A DNA stretch of 64,000 bases, taken from positions 2,728,001 through 2,792,000 of the forward strand of contig NC_023753.2 of the NCBI RefSeq assembly GCF_000499845.2, given 5' to 3'. Source of the stretch: Phaseolus vulgaris. Taxonomy: Eukaryota > Streptophyta > Magnoliopsida > Fabales > Fabaceae. The notes under the pieces were generated by a model. It was not told the DNA's origin, ran no database searches, and worked only from the letters and a program-made list of their open reading frames with translations. The translations under genes and the position numbers were made by a program. Shown piece by piece: positions 37,770 through 50,229 of the stretch; the stretch's first letter is position 1, and the number at the start of each line of letters is the position of its first letter.

Positions 37770-38230
37770 TAATTTGGGGAAAATAATGGAATCTGACCCA
37801 GTTGAGTCTGGGACAGGCTGGGTAGGGATCTCTCTGCCCCCTTTTAGCCACCCTAATTCTTCATCACAAAACATCTGTTGATTTTTGTAATAAATATCTT
37901 AAAGTCACATACTTGAACTAAAAAAAATGTGTGACTGTGGAACTGAGGGAGAAAGTAAAGTAGATTGAGGTGAGTGGTTTGTTGTTGTGTTATTGTTTGA
38001 AGGTGGGATTAAAAAGAGAAGCAAATGTTGTGTTGTGGTGTTATGAGTTGAATGAGTAAAAGGGTTTTGAAGGAGAAGGGCCACAGTGGTGGTGGCATGG
38101 GAACACTTTGGGCACATTCACACAAGTTTGTAAAAGTGACACACTGTAGTGTTTGAGTTTGAGGTAGTGAGTGACTTCTTGTCTTCCCCTGCTGTTCCAG
38201 ATGTTTCTTCTTTCGGACATCTGAATATTA
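37770..38230. other. GC-richer island without recognised gene
   Basis: Base composition rises relative to the flanks. The minus strand is pyrimidine- and CA-rich, like a plant 5'UTR (many CAACA, ACCACC, CTTCTC runs). The 70-codon frame at 38117-37905 has no recognisable similarity. It could be a promoter/leader of a lost or very small gene, or a non-coding transcript. Confidence 0.3.
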
Positions 38231-38300
38231 AGAAATGAACTTTAAGTTTAACTCAATCTATGTAAAGATGAGAAGTGAGTAAGGTAGGACAATACTATAT
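38226..38300 (+). repeat. Dispersed legume-type repeat, fragment C
   Basis: TATTAAGAAATGAACTTTAA, then TTTAACTCAATC, match the first blocks of copy B. The rest is missing. Confidence 0.55.
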
Positions 38301-38309
38301 CTGAATATT

Positions 38310-39180
38310 ACAAGTAATAAGATGTTTGTATTCTCTTATAGAATGGTGTTGAAGGAGTTTATTGTGCAGATTGTTGGCACCGCCAAGTTTGAAGAGATTG
38401 TTATGTGAAGATATGATTCATTAGAAGCATGAAATTGACATGTGGAGCCCTTTATGGTGATGGTTGATTAGTTATTTATGTTGAACAATTAGTAATGATA
38501 TTCTCCCAGCTACATTATTCTAACATAACATTCATTTCTACCCACATAGGAGCTGTATATTTGTTTCTGTCTGCTCCCTTCCAACAATTCATACCAACAT
38601 ACACCATTTTCGCTATAAATAATTTACTTCTAAGGCTTCACATTTTGGCTCCACTTCGTTTCTTCTTCCATGCAAAACTAAAATCGCTATCTCCCATTTC
38701 TCAAAGATTCTGGCACAGGAATTTCTGTTTAATATATTCCTTTCAATACGCTGTGATCGATATAAATTAATCAACAATTATGCAGGTTGCTGTTTTCTAA
38801 ACTTACAACATAATATTTTAAATGTTGCTTTTGGCAATCTAATTCACAAATTGTAAGTGTGTTAGAAAAATCTAAATTATACTAAATACAACTACTGTAT
38901 ATATCATTAATTTTATCTTAATTATTGTCTAATTAATTAACTCATAACAAACCTAATATATACCTCCTCTATTCATTATTCTCCATATAATAATTAATAT
39001 ATACACATCACAGAAAAAAGGTTCCTCAAAATAATATAATATATGATATATTAAAGTTTAAATTTATCAGAGCTTGCTACTTTAGCATACAATGCCATTT
39101 ACTTTTATACCAAATAAGACCATAGTAGTTTTCATCACACATAACTGAATTAATTATTTAAGCAACCAAACAAAAATAAA
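38310..39180. other. Intergenic; orphan promoter-like patch at 38613
   Basis: CTATAAATAA at 38613-38622 is followed by a C/T-rich leader-like stretch up to about 38700, but no coding frame of note begins there. No gene is called. Confidence 0.3.
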
Positions 39181-39181
39181 A

Positions 39182-39185
<4 letters not shown>

Positions 39186-39219
<34 letters not shown>
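39186..39219. repeat. (TA)n microsatellite, about 17 units
   Basis: Uninterrupted alternating TA in intergenic DNA. Confidence 0.95.
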
Positions 39220-39221
<2 letters not shown>

Positions 39222-40324
39222 CCTTCAAAAAACTTGTTTATAAAACGTGGTATATTCTTCAACTAGTTCAACTATATATACATTTTCCCTTCAAAAAAAT
39301 ATTTCTTAATAAGATGTTATTTCTTCCTACGGAAGTAAAATTATTTTTAAAACAAATAATGGGAAGATATCAAATCGTCGAGTAAATAACACTAGCTATT
39401 ACATGATTAATAATTGTTTATGAAATATATATTTTATTAATAATATAATTAAATATTACATAAATTGTTATTTAAAATAAATGAAAATTAATTAACTGAT
39501 TTATGTTTACAAATTTTAACAAGTATGTAAATTTTGGTGTGTAAAAAATGAATGTAGAGATCTTTTGAAAATAAGTGAGAAAAAAAAATTCAAGCTAAAA
39601 TTAAATCTTGAATGTAAATTATTTAAAAGTTTTCAAATGGTACAATAGTTAATACAAATGGTCTCTCTTTATTTGAATATATATCTTAAATTTTATTTTT
39701 CATTAACTAAATATTAACCCACACTCCATCTTAAAAAAAAGGATACACATGTGATTGATATCTTATGAAACCTTTTTTAGTTAAATTTAGCTTACATCCA
39801 CATGACATTTAACTTTGTTTTTCTAAAATGGTGGACACATCTTGTTGTGCAATTGTTAAAATTTAAGTTTAGTACATGTGTTCAATAAAATTGTTTTCTT
39901 AATGCCATTATATTTTGAACTTTTTATAATTGAGTTGTGTAAGGATATTATTTTTACAAGTATTCAATAAGATTTGTACTAAAATACTCTTTTTAATATT
40001 TCTTCTTTGTCTCTTATAATTAGTCTTGTTTTTGTCTCTTTGAGTTATTTATTCTAGACTTTTAGGTGTGAGCACGGATGTACATGCAAGAAAGTACTAA
40101 ATGTTCAAATAAGTGTTTTAAATAAGCTATTAATACTATTATATATCCTATTTACTTGTTTCTTGAACATATTATTAGCTGAATATTTGGTTTTATTTAA
40201 TAATATTGTAATCCTTATTTAAGAACAGTAATTAAAATATTAACATAATAAATGTTTCATTATCCTAAAGATATCTTATATATGACATATTACTGGTTAA
40301 ACATGTATATTTTTTTTAAATAAC

Positions 40325-40385
40325 ATGTTAGACATCATTACGTAACTTGAGATTTCAAGTAGGTTGACACCTCAAGTAACAACAA
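40325..40385 (+). repeat. Dispersed repeat pair with 49945-50000
   Basis: The two loci share the order 'catgttaga/ggtatcA..tacgcaacttga.at..cta/aagtAGGTTGACACCT.aa.taac', with AGGTTGACACCT identical. They are two fragments of one unidentified repeat, in the same orientation. Confidence 0.55.
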
Positions 40386-41659
40386 CCATTTGCTATCATA
40401 TGAAAAAAATATTATTAAAAAATTAAAAATAAAGAAAATACAAAAATATGGGAAACTAAATCAAAACTCATATATTAACAAAAACGATACATAGACAGAC
40501 TATACTTATTCATACAGACTTCTAAAAACATACTTGATGAGAACTTATTATACAATGAAAAGATTCTTTATGAATAAATTCTAAATTAATCAAACTTATT
40601 AGTACACACAAACACTCTTAATAATTGAGCTATAAATTAGATTAATACAAGATAATTAAGTCTATTTAATAAAATAATTTTATAATTTTAATTAACAAAA
40701 TATTAAGTTAAAAAGAGTGGTAAAATAAAAAGGCTAAGAAAGAGGGTATACAAAGACAACTTGCTTTTCAAATTTAGTAATTATTTATCCTCAAAATGAG
40801 ATACTTTTCCGGTGCGTACTTATCTGAACTTTGAATGCATATTATAACTTGATTTGAACTTTAACAGCAGGAGTCAAAGTTTATACGAATGAAAGCAATG
40901 TGAAGAAACATATTTATCCATAAAATATTGTGATTTAGATGCTTCACTACATTCAATAATTATTACTATATAACGTCTTTAGTCTCATTCGTTGCCCAAA
41001 GCATGCAACATGACAAAACCAACCCATGCATTCGATAAAAAAAGAAGAAGAAAAACTCTTTTGCTTTTGCTTTTCGTTAGGATGAATAGACTTTAACAAC
41101 TTAGCCATTATTACCTTCCATTTCTCACTTTATGCTCTATATGTATTCACATCAACTCACATTTTTCGATACTATAAGTGGTAATTTAAGTTATAATTGA
41201 GTTTGAATAGAGGGATCGTGATGTTTCAATATTTTTTTTTAATTTAGAAGAAATAATTGATATTTTTATAATATATTTTTACACTTCCCTAGGTTAGAAA
41301 TCTAATTGCATCATGGCGGAAATCTCATGGAGATTATTCTTCATACTTTTCAAAGTTTTGACCTAATTTTAACCTCAACCTTAATAGTGTGTTTTAATTC
41401 ATAAATTCCGGAGAATTTGCCTTTTCACCTTCCTCATATAATAATGTATATATTCAACTCACATGTTTTAATCATATAATCATAAATAAAAGATTAGGAT
41501 AATTACCAAAACATTTTATTAAGAAAGAAGTAAATTTAATATATATCAGAAACACGTAAAATTTATTTAATGAGTGTTTGTTTGACTTATTAAGTCACCT
41601 GACCGTTTATTCAAATTATCCATAATATTTAGTCTCATGCATGAGTTCACTAAAAATTA

Positions 41660-41752
41660 AGATTCATAATATATAAGTGGATGTAAGCCTCATCTTAAAA
41701 ATTAGTTGTACAAAATTGAGTTTAACTTAAATTTCACTTCTTAATACATATA
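41660..41752 (-). repeat. Dispersed legume-type repeat, inverted fragment D
   Basis: Read on the minus strand it begins ATGTATTAAGAAGTGAAATT, continues TAAGTTAAACTCAATTTTGT, and then has GATGAGGCTTACATCCAC, parallel to the block order of copy B. Confidence 0.55.
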
Positions 41753-44009
41753 AATACTTAAAAAAAAAGTCACATTAACTACATATAATTTATATGTGCT
41801 TATTAGTTTTAAAATTAAAATTATGATGTTTTGAGAGTCTGCATGATTAAAAGACGGAGAAAATGTTAAATTTACATATCTTGATAATAATTTGAATAAT
41901 TTTTTGGTTCCGATTTTAATTTTGATTTTATTTTACGTTTAATTTTTGTCATTTTTTTTCTTATAGTTATCTTTCTTCTTTAACTTTAACCATAACGTTG
42001 TCACACACGACATCATTGTCAACTCAATATTGTTAGCATCATCAAAAGTGCTACTTAATGTTACTAGAGATTAAAATTAAAACTGATATATGTATATAAA
42101 TAAAATAAAAAACAATATATTTTGCGAAACTAAAATAAAAATAAAAATATTTATAGTAACTAAAAACAAAAAAAAACATATATTTTAAAGAAACGTAAAG
42201 GAACGCGAAAAAGTTTACTAGATTTTGAGAATTAATATATAACTCCTCAAACAACCACAAATTCATATTTTAAAATAAACATTGTTTTTATTTTAATACT
42301 TATAAATATATTATTTTATTCATTGTTAATAATATATTGATATTATTATTAAATTGATGTATCATATAATTTTATAATCATTAAGTCAAAAAAAACCTAA
42401 AAAATTGATAATATAGAAATTAAAACCAAAAGCACCCTGATCATTATATATGGGACCAGTGTATATTATACATAATTCATTGTTTTTCTGAAAAGAAAAA
42501 AAAATAATCACTATGGGACCAAAAATTGAACTATAAACCCTTTAAATAATATATGTTCTTAGGTTAGTTCTTTGTGGGCAGTGTTGTTCACATGGTCAAA
42601 TGGTAATTGATAGTTCTATGATTGCTGCTCACTTTTCATCCCTCAACATGGAAGAGAAAAAAAAGGAAAAGAAGGAAGGATAATGATGCCATTAACTAGC
42701 AAGATAAGTCATTTATCACGTTCTTTAATGCAAAAGTTTTAGATAAAGATCACACAAAAAAGTGTCAAAAGAAAGTTTCTTCAATTTATCAATATCCATT
42801 CACAACTATACTTAAAGTTATTTCTCTTTTACCAAAATCTATCATCTGAACACAAAAAAGTTATATTTAATAATTACAAACTAAAGAAATTAAATTGATA
42901 TTGTTTTACTTCTGATGTTTTAAAAAAATATTATTTTTATTATGGTTCGAGTGATTATGCCTCAACTACGAATTTTCTAGATATATATGCAAATCAGATA
43001 GTACTTTTTCAAAAAGTTCTCTTTTAATACGTATAAATTTTTTTATTTAGATGTAACGATAGAATTCTAAATCCTAAACCAACCTTTAAATCATAAATCA
43101 TAAACCCTAAATCTTAAATTAATTAATTTTTTTTTTGTCAAAAATCTAGAATGATTGAGATCGTAGTCCTTTAAATATTGATCATTCTATTCATCATAAG
43201 ATTTCCCCTTATTTTTCGATTTTGACTTAAAATATTTATAATTTTTTTAGGACTTGATTAAACTCTATTTCATTTCAAAGTTATCGATTGAGGATACTTA
43301 TCTCGTCTTAAACCTTACTATATTATCAATTTGGGTTCAAACGGAACAATTTTCTTTATACATATATATTTTTATATTTTTCAATGATCGATCATGTGGT
43401 AATAATTTTTTTTTTGGATAAAAATCGAAAGAGACGATTTTATTAAGCATAGAATTAATCCTACTAGTTAATATTATTTACATATTAGCATAAAATGATT
43501 GATTAATTGATGCGATGGAAGGCATGGAGTGAAGCGTGGATGGTGGTTAATTAAAATAATTAATGAAGGGTGGAAGGTTAAGCGAAAATTGAGTTGCTTA
43601 AGCCGAGAAAGATGATATGAAAAAGAGTAATGAGATATGAGAGCACCGAAAGTCAAATGCTTTATATATGAAACACAGTATGTGTATGCTACTAATGCAC
43701 CACTAATCATATTCCCCACTAATCATCTTTTATAGCTAGGGTAACAAAAATATTATGCTCCTATAAATCCATTACGGATTTTCAGTAATTATAACTTTTT
43801 AAATACTACTTTAATAGGGCTTAACATATTTTTAAATAATCAACTTTACTTTTACTCTATAAACAAGTTGCACATTTTAAAATTAGTCTTTTAATTAAAT
43901 GAGTCTACATCTTCATCTAAAGGATATTGCATAACAATCCATCCGAAAATACATTTAATATAAGTTTTTTATATTGTTAGAAAACAATGAATATTTTTAT
44001 TATAAGAAA

Positions 44010-44400
44010 ATTATTAAATAAAAAATAATTTTAGAAATAAAAATAATTAATTACTATTTGATTAAATTAGAGATTGTTTTATAAACTTAAAAAACTTTTG
44101 GTATCTAAAGTAATTTTTATTATTAATAAAAAATTATAAAATAGTTTTATATTGTTATCTAGATACCAAGATTTTCGCTATTTACTACTTTATATTCTAA
44201 ATTAGTCTCTATTAGTTTTTTAAAAACTAATTTAGAATTAAAATATTAGTCGCTAAAATTTAGGTAACAAATTTAAATACAAATTTATAATTTAATAATA
44301 AAAATTACTTTATATATAAATAATTGTTTAGTTTATAAATTAGTATCTACTTTAGTTAATATAGTAATTAATTATTTTTTGTTTTTAATCAATACATAAA
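44010..44400. repeat. MITE-like element with long AT-rich terminal inverted repeats
   Basis: The left end (aaaataattaattactattt, then gattaaattagagattgttt) is imperfectly inverted at the right end (..tagttaatatagtaattaattattttttg, 44350-44390). The interior carries a 43-bp block starting at 44110 that is also found near 55050. No coding capacity. It fits a non-autonomous DNA transposon. Confidence 0.6.
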
Positions 44401-45560
44401 TTATCTGTATTATTTTTTCATACAATTCAAATACAACTAATCTTATATTCATTTTTTAATACCATAATCCATGCTCGTATTTAAGTAAAAGGTATCTCTG
44501 AAAATGTTATTGAAAGCATCAAGTAGATTAAGATGTCTTGTGCTATTATTAAAGGCATTTCAAATAGGATTTCTCACAAAAGTTTTTTAAACCATTTTTT
44601 TGTGGTGTGCAATACTTTGTGTGGTTCCTACATCTCACACCACTTTTAAAAGTGCATATTAATTTTGCTCAAATGGTAAGTAATTAAAAAAACTCAAAGT
44701 ATTTATATTTTTATTTATACTTAATTATGTTTGAAATAAACTTTACTTACTTCATCTTCAATGAAAGATGTTGAAGGGTTGCTTTGTGGTAATCGTAGCA
44801 ATTATTTTATTAAAGTGATCTCACTTGCCATTCTAAAGTTACTTAGAAAATTTCTTCAAGTAACACTAAACAATTCAAATTTAAAAATAAAAAACATTAT
44901 GTTGTTCGTGGGATTTTTAAATTTATTATGTATATAATTAAATTTAAATTTTTAAAATTTTAAATTGTTTGAAATTTCTTAAAGTGTCTTTCATTGAAAC
45001 AAAATTGAGTGCAAATTACAATAAATTCATTCTAATATATACATAAATTGGTTTAATCGAATATATTCTTACGAATTTATTTAACTTTATTTGAAAATTT
45101 GTGTTTTTACTCTCACTGATAAAAAAATATTGTTTAATAACGTCAGACAATAATATTATATTATTAGTAACATTTTTTTATGATTTGATATCAAACAATT
45201 ATGATTGATATCAAATGTGATGTAAACATATCTTCCATTAAATTAAGAATGTCTTTTTATATTGTTTTAATGTCTTTTTACTTGTTGGTGCCATATTTTC
45301 CATTAAATTGTGATTTCTTGATTATGTGTTTAAGTTAGATTAGTGATACATGGAAGAAACACTTTATTGACTATTTTAAGGGGTCATTAACTTTTGACTG
45401 AAATAAACTACAGTATGGTTAAAAAAAATAGCAAAATTGTCCAGCAAAAGTTAACACGGTTGCATAATAACCCAAACCTACATTGATTAGTTTACATACC
45501 TATATTGATGACGGACCTAGATAATGTTTACCCACTGGTACACAATTCGTTGGCATGCTG
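44400..45560. other. AT-rich intergenic DNA
   Basis: No supported gene or named element. Confidence 0.5.
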
Positions 45561-46225
45561 AGAATCTCTTAAGTTCCGTTTGAAGAAGAAAAGAGCTGAT
45601 TTACTGTTGGTAAGTAAAACACGAAAAACGAAACATTAAATAATATAAAACACGAAAAACAAAAAGAGATTTCCTATTAAAACTTTCTTCGCGTGGAAGG
45701 AGAGGATTGCAACGAAAGTTGCTTTATAGTTGAGGTTAGTTTTTTTTATTTTAAACTAAAATTATTATTATTTTTATTTAAAATAAGATTATAATTTAAA
45801 TATAAAAATATAATTAAAACTGTAAAAAATATTTTTTATAAAATAACATAATTAATTATTTATAAGAATAAATATAAATAATAATAATATATATATATTT
45901 TTAAATAAAAAATTATATAATAACTATATTAATTATAAAAAATAAAGTTAAAATAATAAATTTATTTAATTTATAAATAAATCAATCCAATTAATTTTTA
46001 ATAATTTTTAAATATAAAAATAAATTTGTAAACTTACATTCTTATCAATTAAAAAAAATATAATTTCAATCACACCCATCACATCACTCACAAACTTTCA
46101 TAAACTTTTCTCACACTTTCCACTCTATTTACCTTAATCCAAACACCCCAACTTTTTTTACACTTTCCCTTCAAATCATCTCAAATCCACTCCCTCCTTT
46201 CCACTCCCTCATCCAAACAAAGCCT
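45560..46225 (-). repeat. GTTTGGAT-type dispersed repeat, inverted copy
   Basis: Read on the minus strand it starts GGCTTTGTTTGGATGAGGGA, continues through a purine-rich head with GATTTGAGATGATTTGAAGG, then 'gtttgtgagtgatgtgatgg', and an AT-rich tail. The order parallels the two copies at 15880-16930. It is probably a member of the same MITE-like family. Confidence 0.5.
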
Positions 46226-46239
46226 TCATTCAAAGTCTT

Positions 46240-46620
46240 TCCTTTCGTTGTGTGTGCTCCGCCGGTCGGAGTACCTGCGATTGCACTCCGACGCTCAATT
46301 CAGTGCTAATGTTTTGGTCTGTTCTCTTAGGAAATGAAAAAACGTACATTTTTTTCCTTTCAAAATCCTATCTATAAGTTGACTTGGGCCCTCACTTGTG
46401 TGGGTTAGGTAATCAGTTCACTTAAACGTGTGTAATGATCCTCAGAACGTGTGTAGTGGCTTTCTGATATCATGGACATGTATCTTGAAATATATATTTG
46501 ACTCATTCAACACCAATTATAATTGTTTATTTATTTATTACGTATTTGGTATATTGTAAATGTCATTTAACTCGGTCGTTCGGTGTCCGACCAATACTGT
46601 TTATAGCAGCTCTATGAACT
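46240..46620. mobile_element. Possible solo-LTR or LTR remnant with GTCGGAGT hairpin
   Basis: A locally GC-richer patch contains GTCGGAGT followed 12 bp later by its inverse ACTCCGAC (46266-46293). Near 46575-46595 lies a second short inverted pair (GGTCG...CGACC). Such strings are frequent in plant LTRs, but no ends or target-site duplication were established. Confidence 0.3.
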
Positions 46621-47420
46621 GTGATAGACGTTCTCAAGACAAATAGAAACATTTGAAATCATTTCCATACCGAAATTAAAAGTAAAGTTTGACATAAAGA
46701 GGAAGAAATGAATTTAAAGTAGAATGTGCAAATGGTGTGTTTTTGAATTCCACTATTACACATGGTGAATATACATGAGAACAAAAATGGGGGTTGAAAG
46801 CAGTGGGAGCATCGTTTGATGTGTCGTGAGACGTAGCATTGTCTGATAGAATGCGGTGAAATGTATGAGAATGGACACAAATTTTTGGGTGTATGAGCCA
46901 AATGGTTTCTAAATAGTAAATAATGGGTATAGACTGAGAAATTCAGTGGTGATTACGTGAAGCAAACGGTGTTTTCATGTTGGGACTAGAAAGAAAGTGT
47001 AACGTATTTTATGTATCTGTCTTTTTATCCTTAATGTTTGCAACGCACGTTAAAAGACAATGATATTTGTTTGTGTTGCTTCTTTGGTGATGATCTTACC
47101 TCAACTATGCAAAAAGCATTCGCACATGATATCATATGATGCCAACAAACTCAGACACCAAACCCTATTTGCGTGCCGTTTCTTACTTCTTTTCCAACCC
47201 AACCCAACATGCAATTCCTTCACACTCTGCAACTTCCATGCTATATATTTAATTCCTCATCTCTAAGTTTTTTCTCATTCAAACAACTCCATTGTTTTTT
47301 TAATCAGATTTATTCTCGTAATCAGTATCCTTTTTCTACCTCTATAACTACCGTTTACAAAGATCCTAATCAGTTGTTGAAAAAGGGTTGAAGGTAATAC
47401 TTATTTTGTTTTATTTTGTG
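46620..47420. other. Intergenic; orphan promoter-like patch at about 47240
   Basis: TATATATT at about 47241-47248 is followed by a C/T-rich leader-like stretch and, 140 bp on, GAAGGTAATA, which resembles a splice donor. No coding frame with recognisable similarity follows. It may be a relic 5' end or a non-coding transcript. Confidence 0.3.
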
Positions 47421-50120
47421 AAAACGTGTTTCCTTTAAAAGAATGATGTAATTGTATTCGATCATGTCTATATCAGTCTTGTCATGTCTTTATCATTTTA
47501 GTTGATATTTTTTAGAATAGATCTCCGGTTCGTTGGGTGTTAAGAAGTTTGATTTATATTTTTAATAAGAGTTAGGATATCTTTGAAGTATTTTATTTTA
47601 TTTATTATTTGTTGATAAAAAAACTCAATATATTTCAACTTACCTTATTAAAAAATTATTTAGATATATCATGACTGGGTCATTCTTAAAGTAGATTGTT
47701 TAATAAGATAATAAAATTGTTATCCTATAAGATTTTTTTATATAAAACAATAGTTACTTGAGCATTACCCCAATATTATGTTCTCCAGATATATTCTCTG
47801 AACATTGCTTCAGGTTCAACTTTCCCCTGAATGATTCTTTCTTGATAAATGAGAACCAATTTTTAATATCATTCAATGCTGGTTACATGGTTTTGCTACT
47901 TTGTTACACAATGTTAAATAATTTGAATTTCTTCATCAACAACTTATTACACAATGTGGAGTTTCCACATAATGGGAATAGCCCAAACTGTTCCACATGA
48001 TTCTGTAGCATGACCATTTATAGCTTAATTTGACCTTAATTTTTCCTAATATGTCACATGTATTTATACAATTATAATTTGACCTCTATTCCAACCTCTA
48101 GATCCTCAATTGAGATTTTAATATATTTAAAATTTTGATCAAAATAAATATTTTCAAATATTATATCCAATCATGTGTCATGATATACAACTGCAATATT
48201 ACATCCAATCACTTTTATCAGAATCCTATTTATTTTTTTATTAGTTAGATTTTCAATATAAAAATAGTTCTCAAACTTTTTAAAATATGAAATTTTTATC
48301 TCTCTTTCGATTAATTCTGACAACAACAATACTACAATAGAAAAACTTAAATATTTTTAACTAATAACGAATTAATTTAATTGATTTAAAAGTATACAAC
48401 CTAATGAAAAAATAACTTAATATATATGAATAAAAAAGAAATTTCCTTTTTTTTAAATCACACTGAACTACATAAAAGAACTCATTTTTTTTAATGCCCA
48501 ACATCATTTATATTAATTTATATTCTTTTTAATTAAGCTCACAAACAAAATTATATTTTTTAATTTAATAACATATTTTTTTATGTAAAAAAATCCCCAT
48601 GAAATTAAGATTTATCTAGAAAAGTACATAAAAAAACGTAATCCCAAAGTATTTGGATTGAGGCAAGAGTAAAATAAGGAAAAAAAAAACAAAGGAAAAA
48701 TGGTTTTGTTTGAATTTAGAGAAATTGAGAAAAAATAAATGAAAAGTTTGTAATATATTTGGTAGAATAATTTTAATGGCATTGTATATTAATATATTTA
48801 GAAAGTAATTTATAAAATAAAATTTTGATAATAATTTAATACAAAAATAATTTCTAAAAATAAAATATTATTATAAAACTTTAATAAAAACTTATATTTC
48901 GAAATAAAAATATATTAAAATAAATTATTTATAAGATACCCAAATTTTAAATAATTAATTTTCTTTTATTTATTATTTTTTATAACATAAAACTAAAATA
49001 ACAAAATATTAAATTTATTTTATTTTTTAATTATTTACTTTATTATAATATAATGAAATATTAATAATATAATTATTAAAATATTCACTGTTATAAAAAT
49101 GATAATCCATTATTCAATGTGGCAAATCCATGTTTCATATAGAGAAAAAATTGCTTAATATCACAATTGTTTCCTAATTTCTGTGTTTTATATTTTTAAT
49201 TCATTAATTTTTACATTTTCTATTATCTTTACATGGGTGTGAACAGTAAATTTATTAATAAAAAACTTATGTTAACATTTTATTTATTTTAATAAAGTCC
49301 AACAACTTTTGGAAGATAGCAAGGATCCTTTAAGTATGAAGATGACCGGATAAAAGTTTGAAAAAGGTATTGTTTATGGCATTTATCGCGGCAATGCCAC
49401 CATCACGATTCATTTTCTCACGCTAATCAAATCAAAGCGTCACAACAAAGACTGAACTGTAGCTACAGCTAGAATCCATGTCAAAATGGGACCCATCACT
49501 GGTTTGGATTAGGTTTATATGGTAAATAAATATCCCTTTTTAAATTTGTTTAAATTTAGTGTATAGTTTTTTTGTGTGTCAAATCTGTAATCCCTGTTTC
49601 ATTTATATTAGGATATAATTTTAAAATATACGAAAAATAAGTTTAAAATAATTTATTTTCTATTAATTTTTTTTTCAAACATATTATATTGTTCAAGTGA
49701 CAATAGATAATAAATTAAAAGTAGGTTTATCAAAATTTTGATAAGAGCACTCTCTATATATAGTAAAAAATTGTACACATTAGTTGTCTTAAGCAATTAA
49801 GAACTGAAAATACAGTGGTAATCTCAATAAATATTTTATTTTTATTTATTTATTTATTTTTTATTTTGTTTAAAACTTTATTATATATATATATGACTAT
49901 ATATATTATTTTTTTATTATTATTATTTTTATAAAAGTTTTCATGTTAGGTATCACTATGCAACTTGACATCTTAACTAGGTTGACACCTTAAATAACAC
50001 TAGACTAGATATATATTTTGAGACTAGATATATATTTTGAGAGTAAAAAAATTTGCATTACATAAGTCACTATTTACAAAAATTGCATTACATAATTTCT
50101 GTTTTAGATGTTGCCCATAA
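47420..50120. other. AT-rich intergenic DNA
   Basis: No supported gene. Around 48780-48960 there are AT-rich runs similar to the MITE-like element at 44010, too eroded to delimit. Confidence 0.5.
50002..50040. repeat. 19-bp tandem duplication
   Basis: agactagatatatattttg occurs twice in direct succession. Confidence 0.85.
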
Positions 50121-50202
50121 AACACTATGTAATTAATACTTGACACCCTATCAACACTATCTAATTAATACTTGATACCCTATCAACACTATGTAATTAA
50201 TA
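50121..50202. repeat. 32-bp tandem repeat, about 2.5 copies
   Basis: The unit starts aacactatgtaattaatact and runs 32 bp. The second unit differs at two positions and the third is partial. Confidence 0.85.
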
Positions 50203-50229
50203 GAGTTAACCAAACACAGGAGCAAAAGC

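Larger units (their letters stand above)
39220..43980. other. AT-rich intergenic DNA
   Basis: No supported gene. It holds an inverted fragment of the dispersed repeat at about 41660-41752 and a segment at 40325-40385 that resembles 49945-50000 (see repeat entry). Confidence 0.5.

Noticed and set aside
37905..38117. 70-codon minus-strand frame rich in Thr/Asn/Ser
   Set aside because: Its translation is low complexity, typical of a leader or promoter sequence, and there is no known family.
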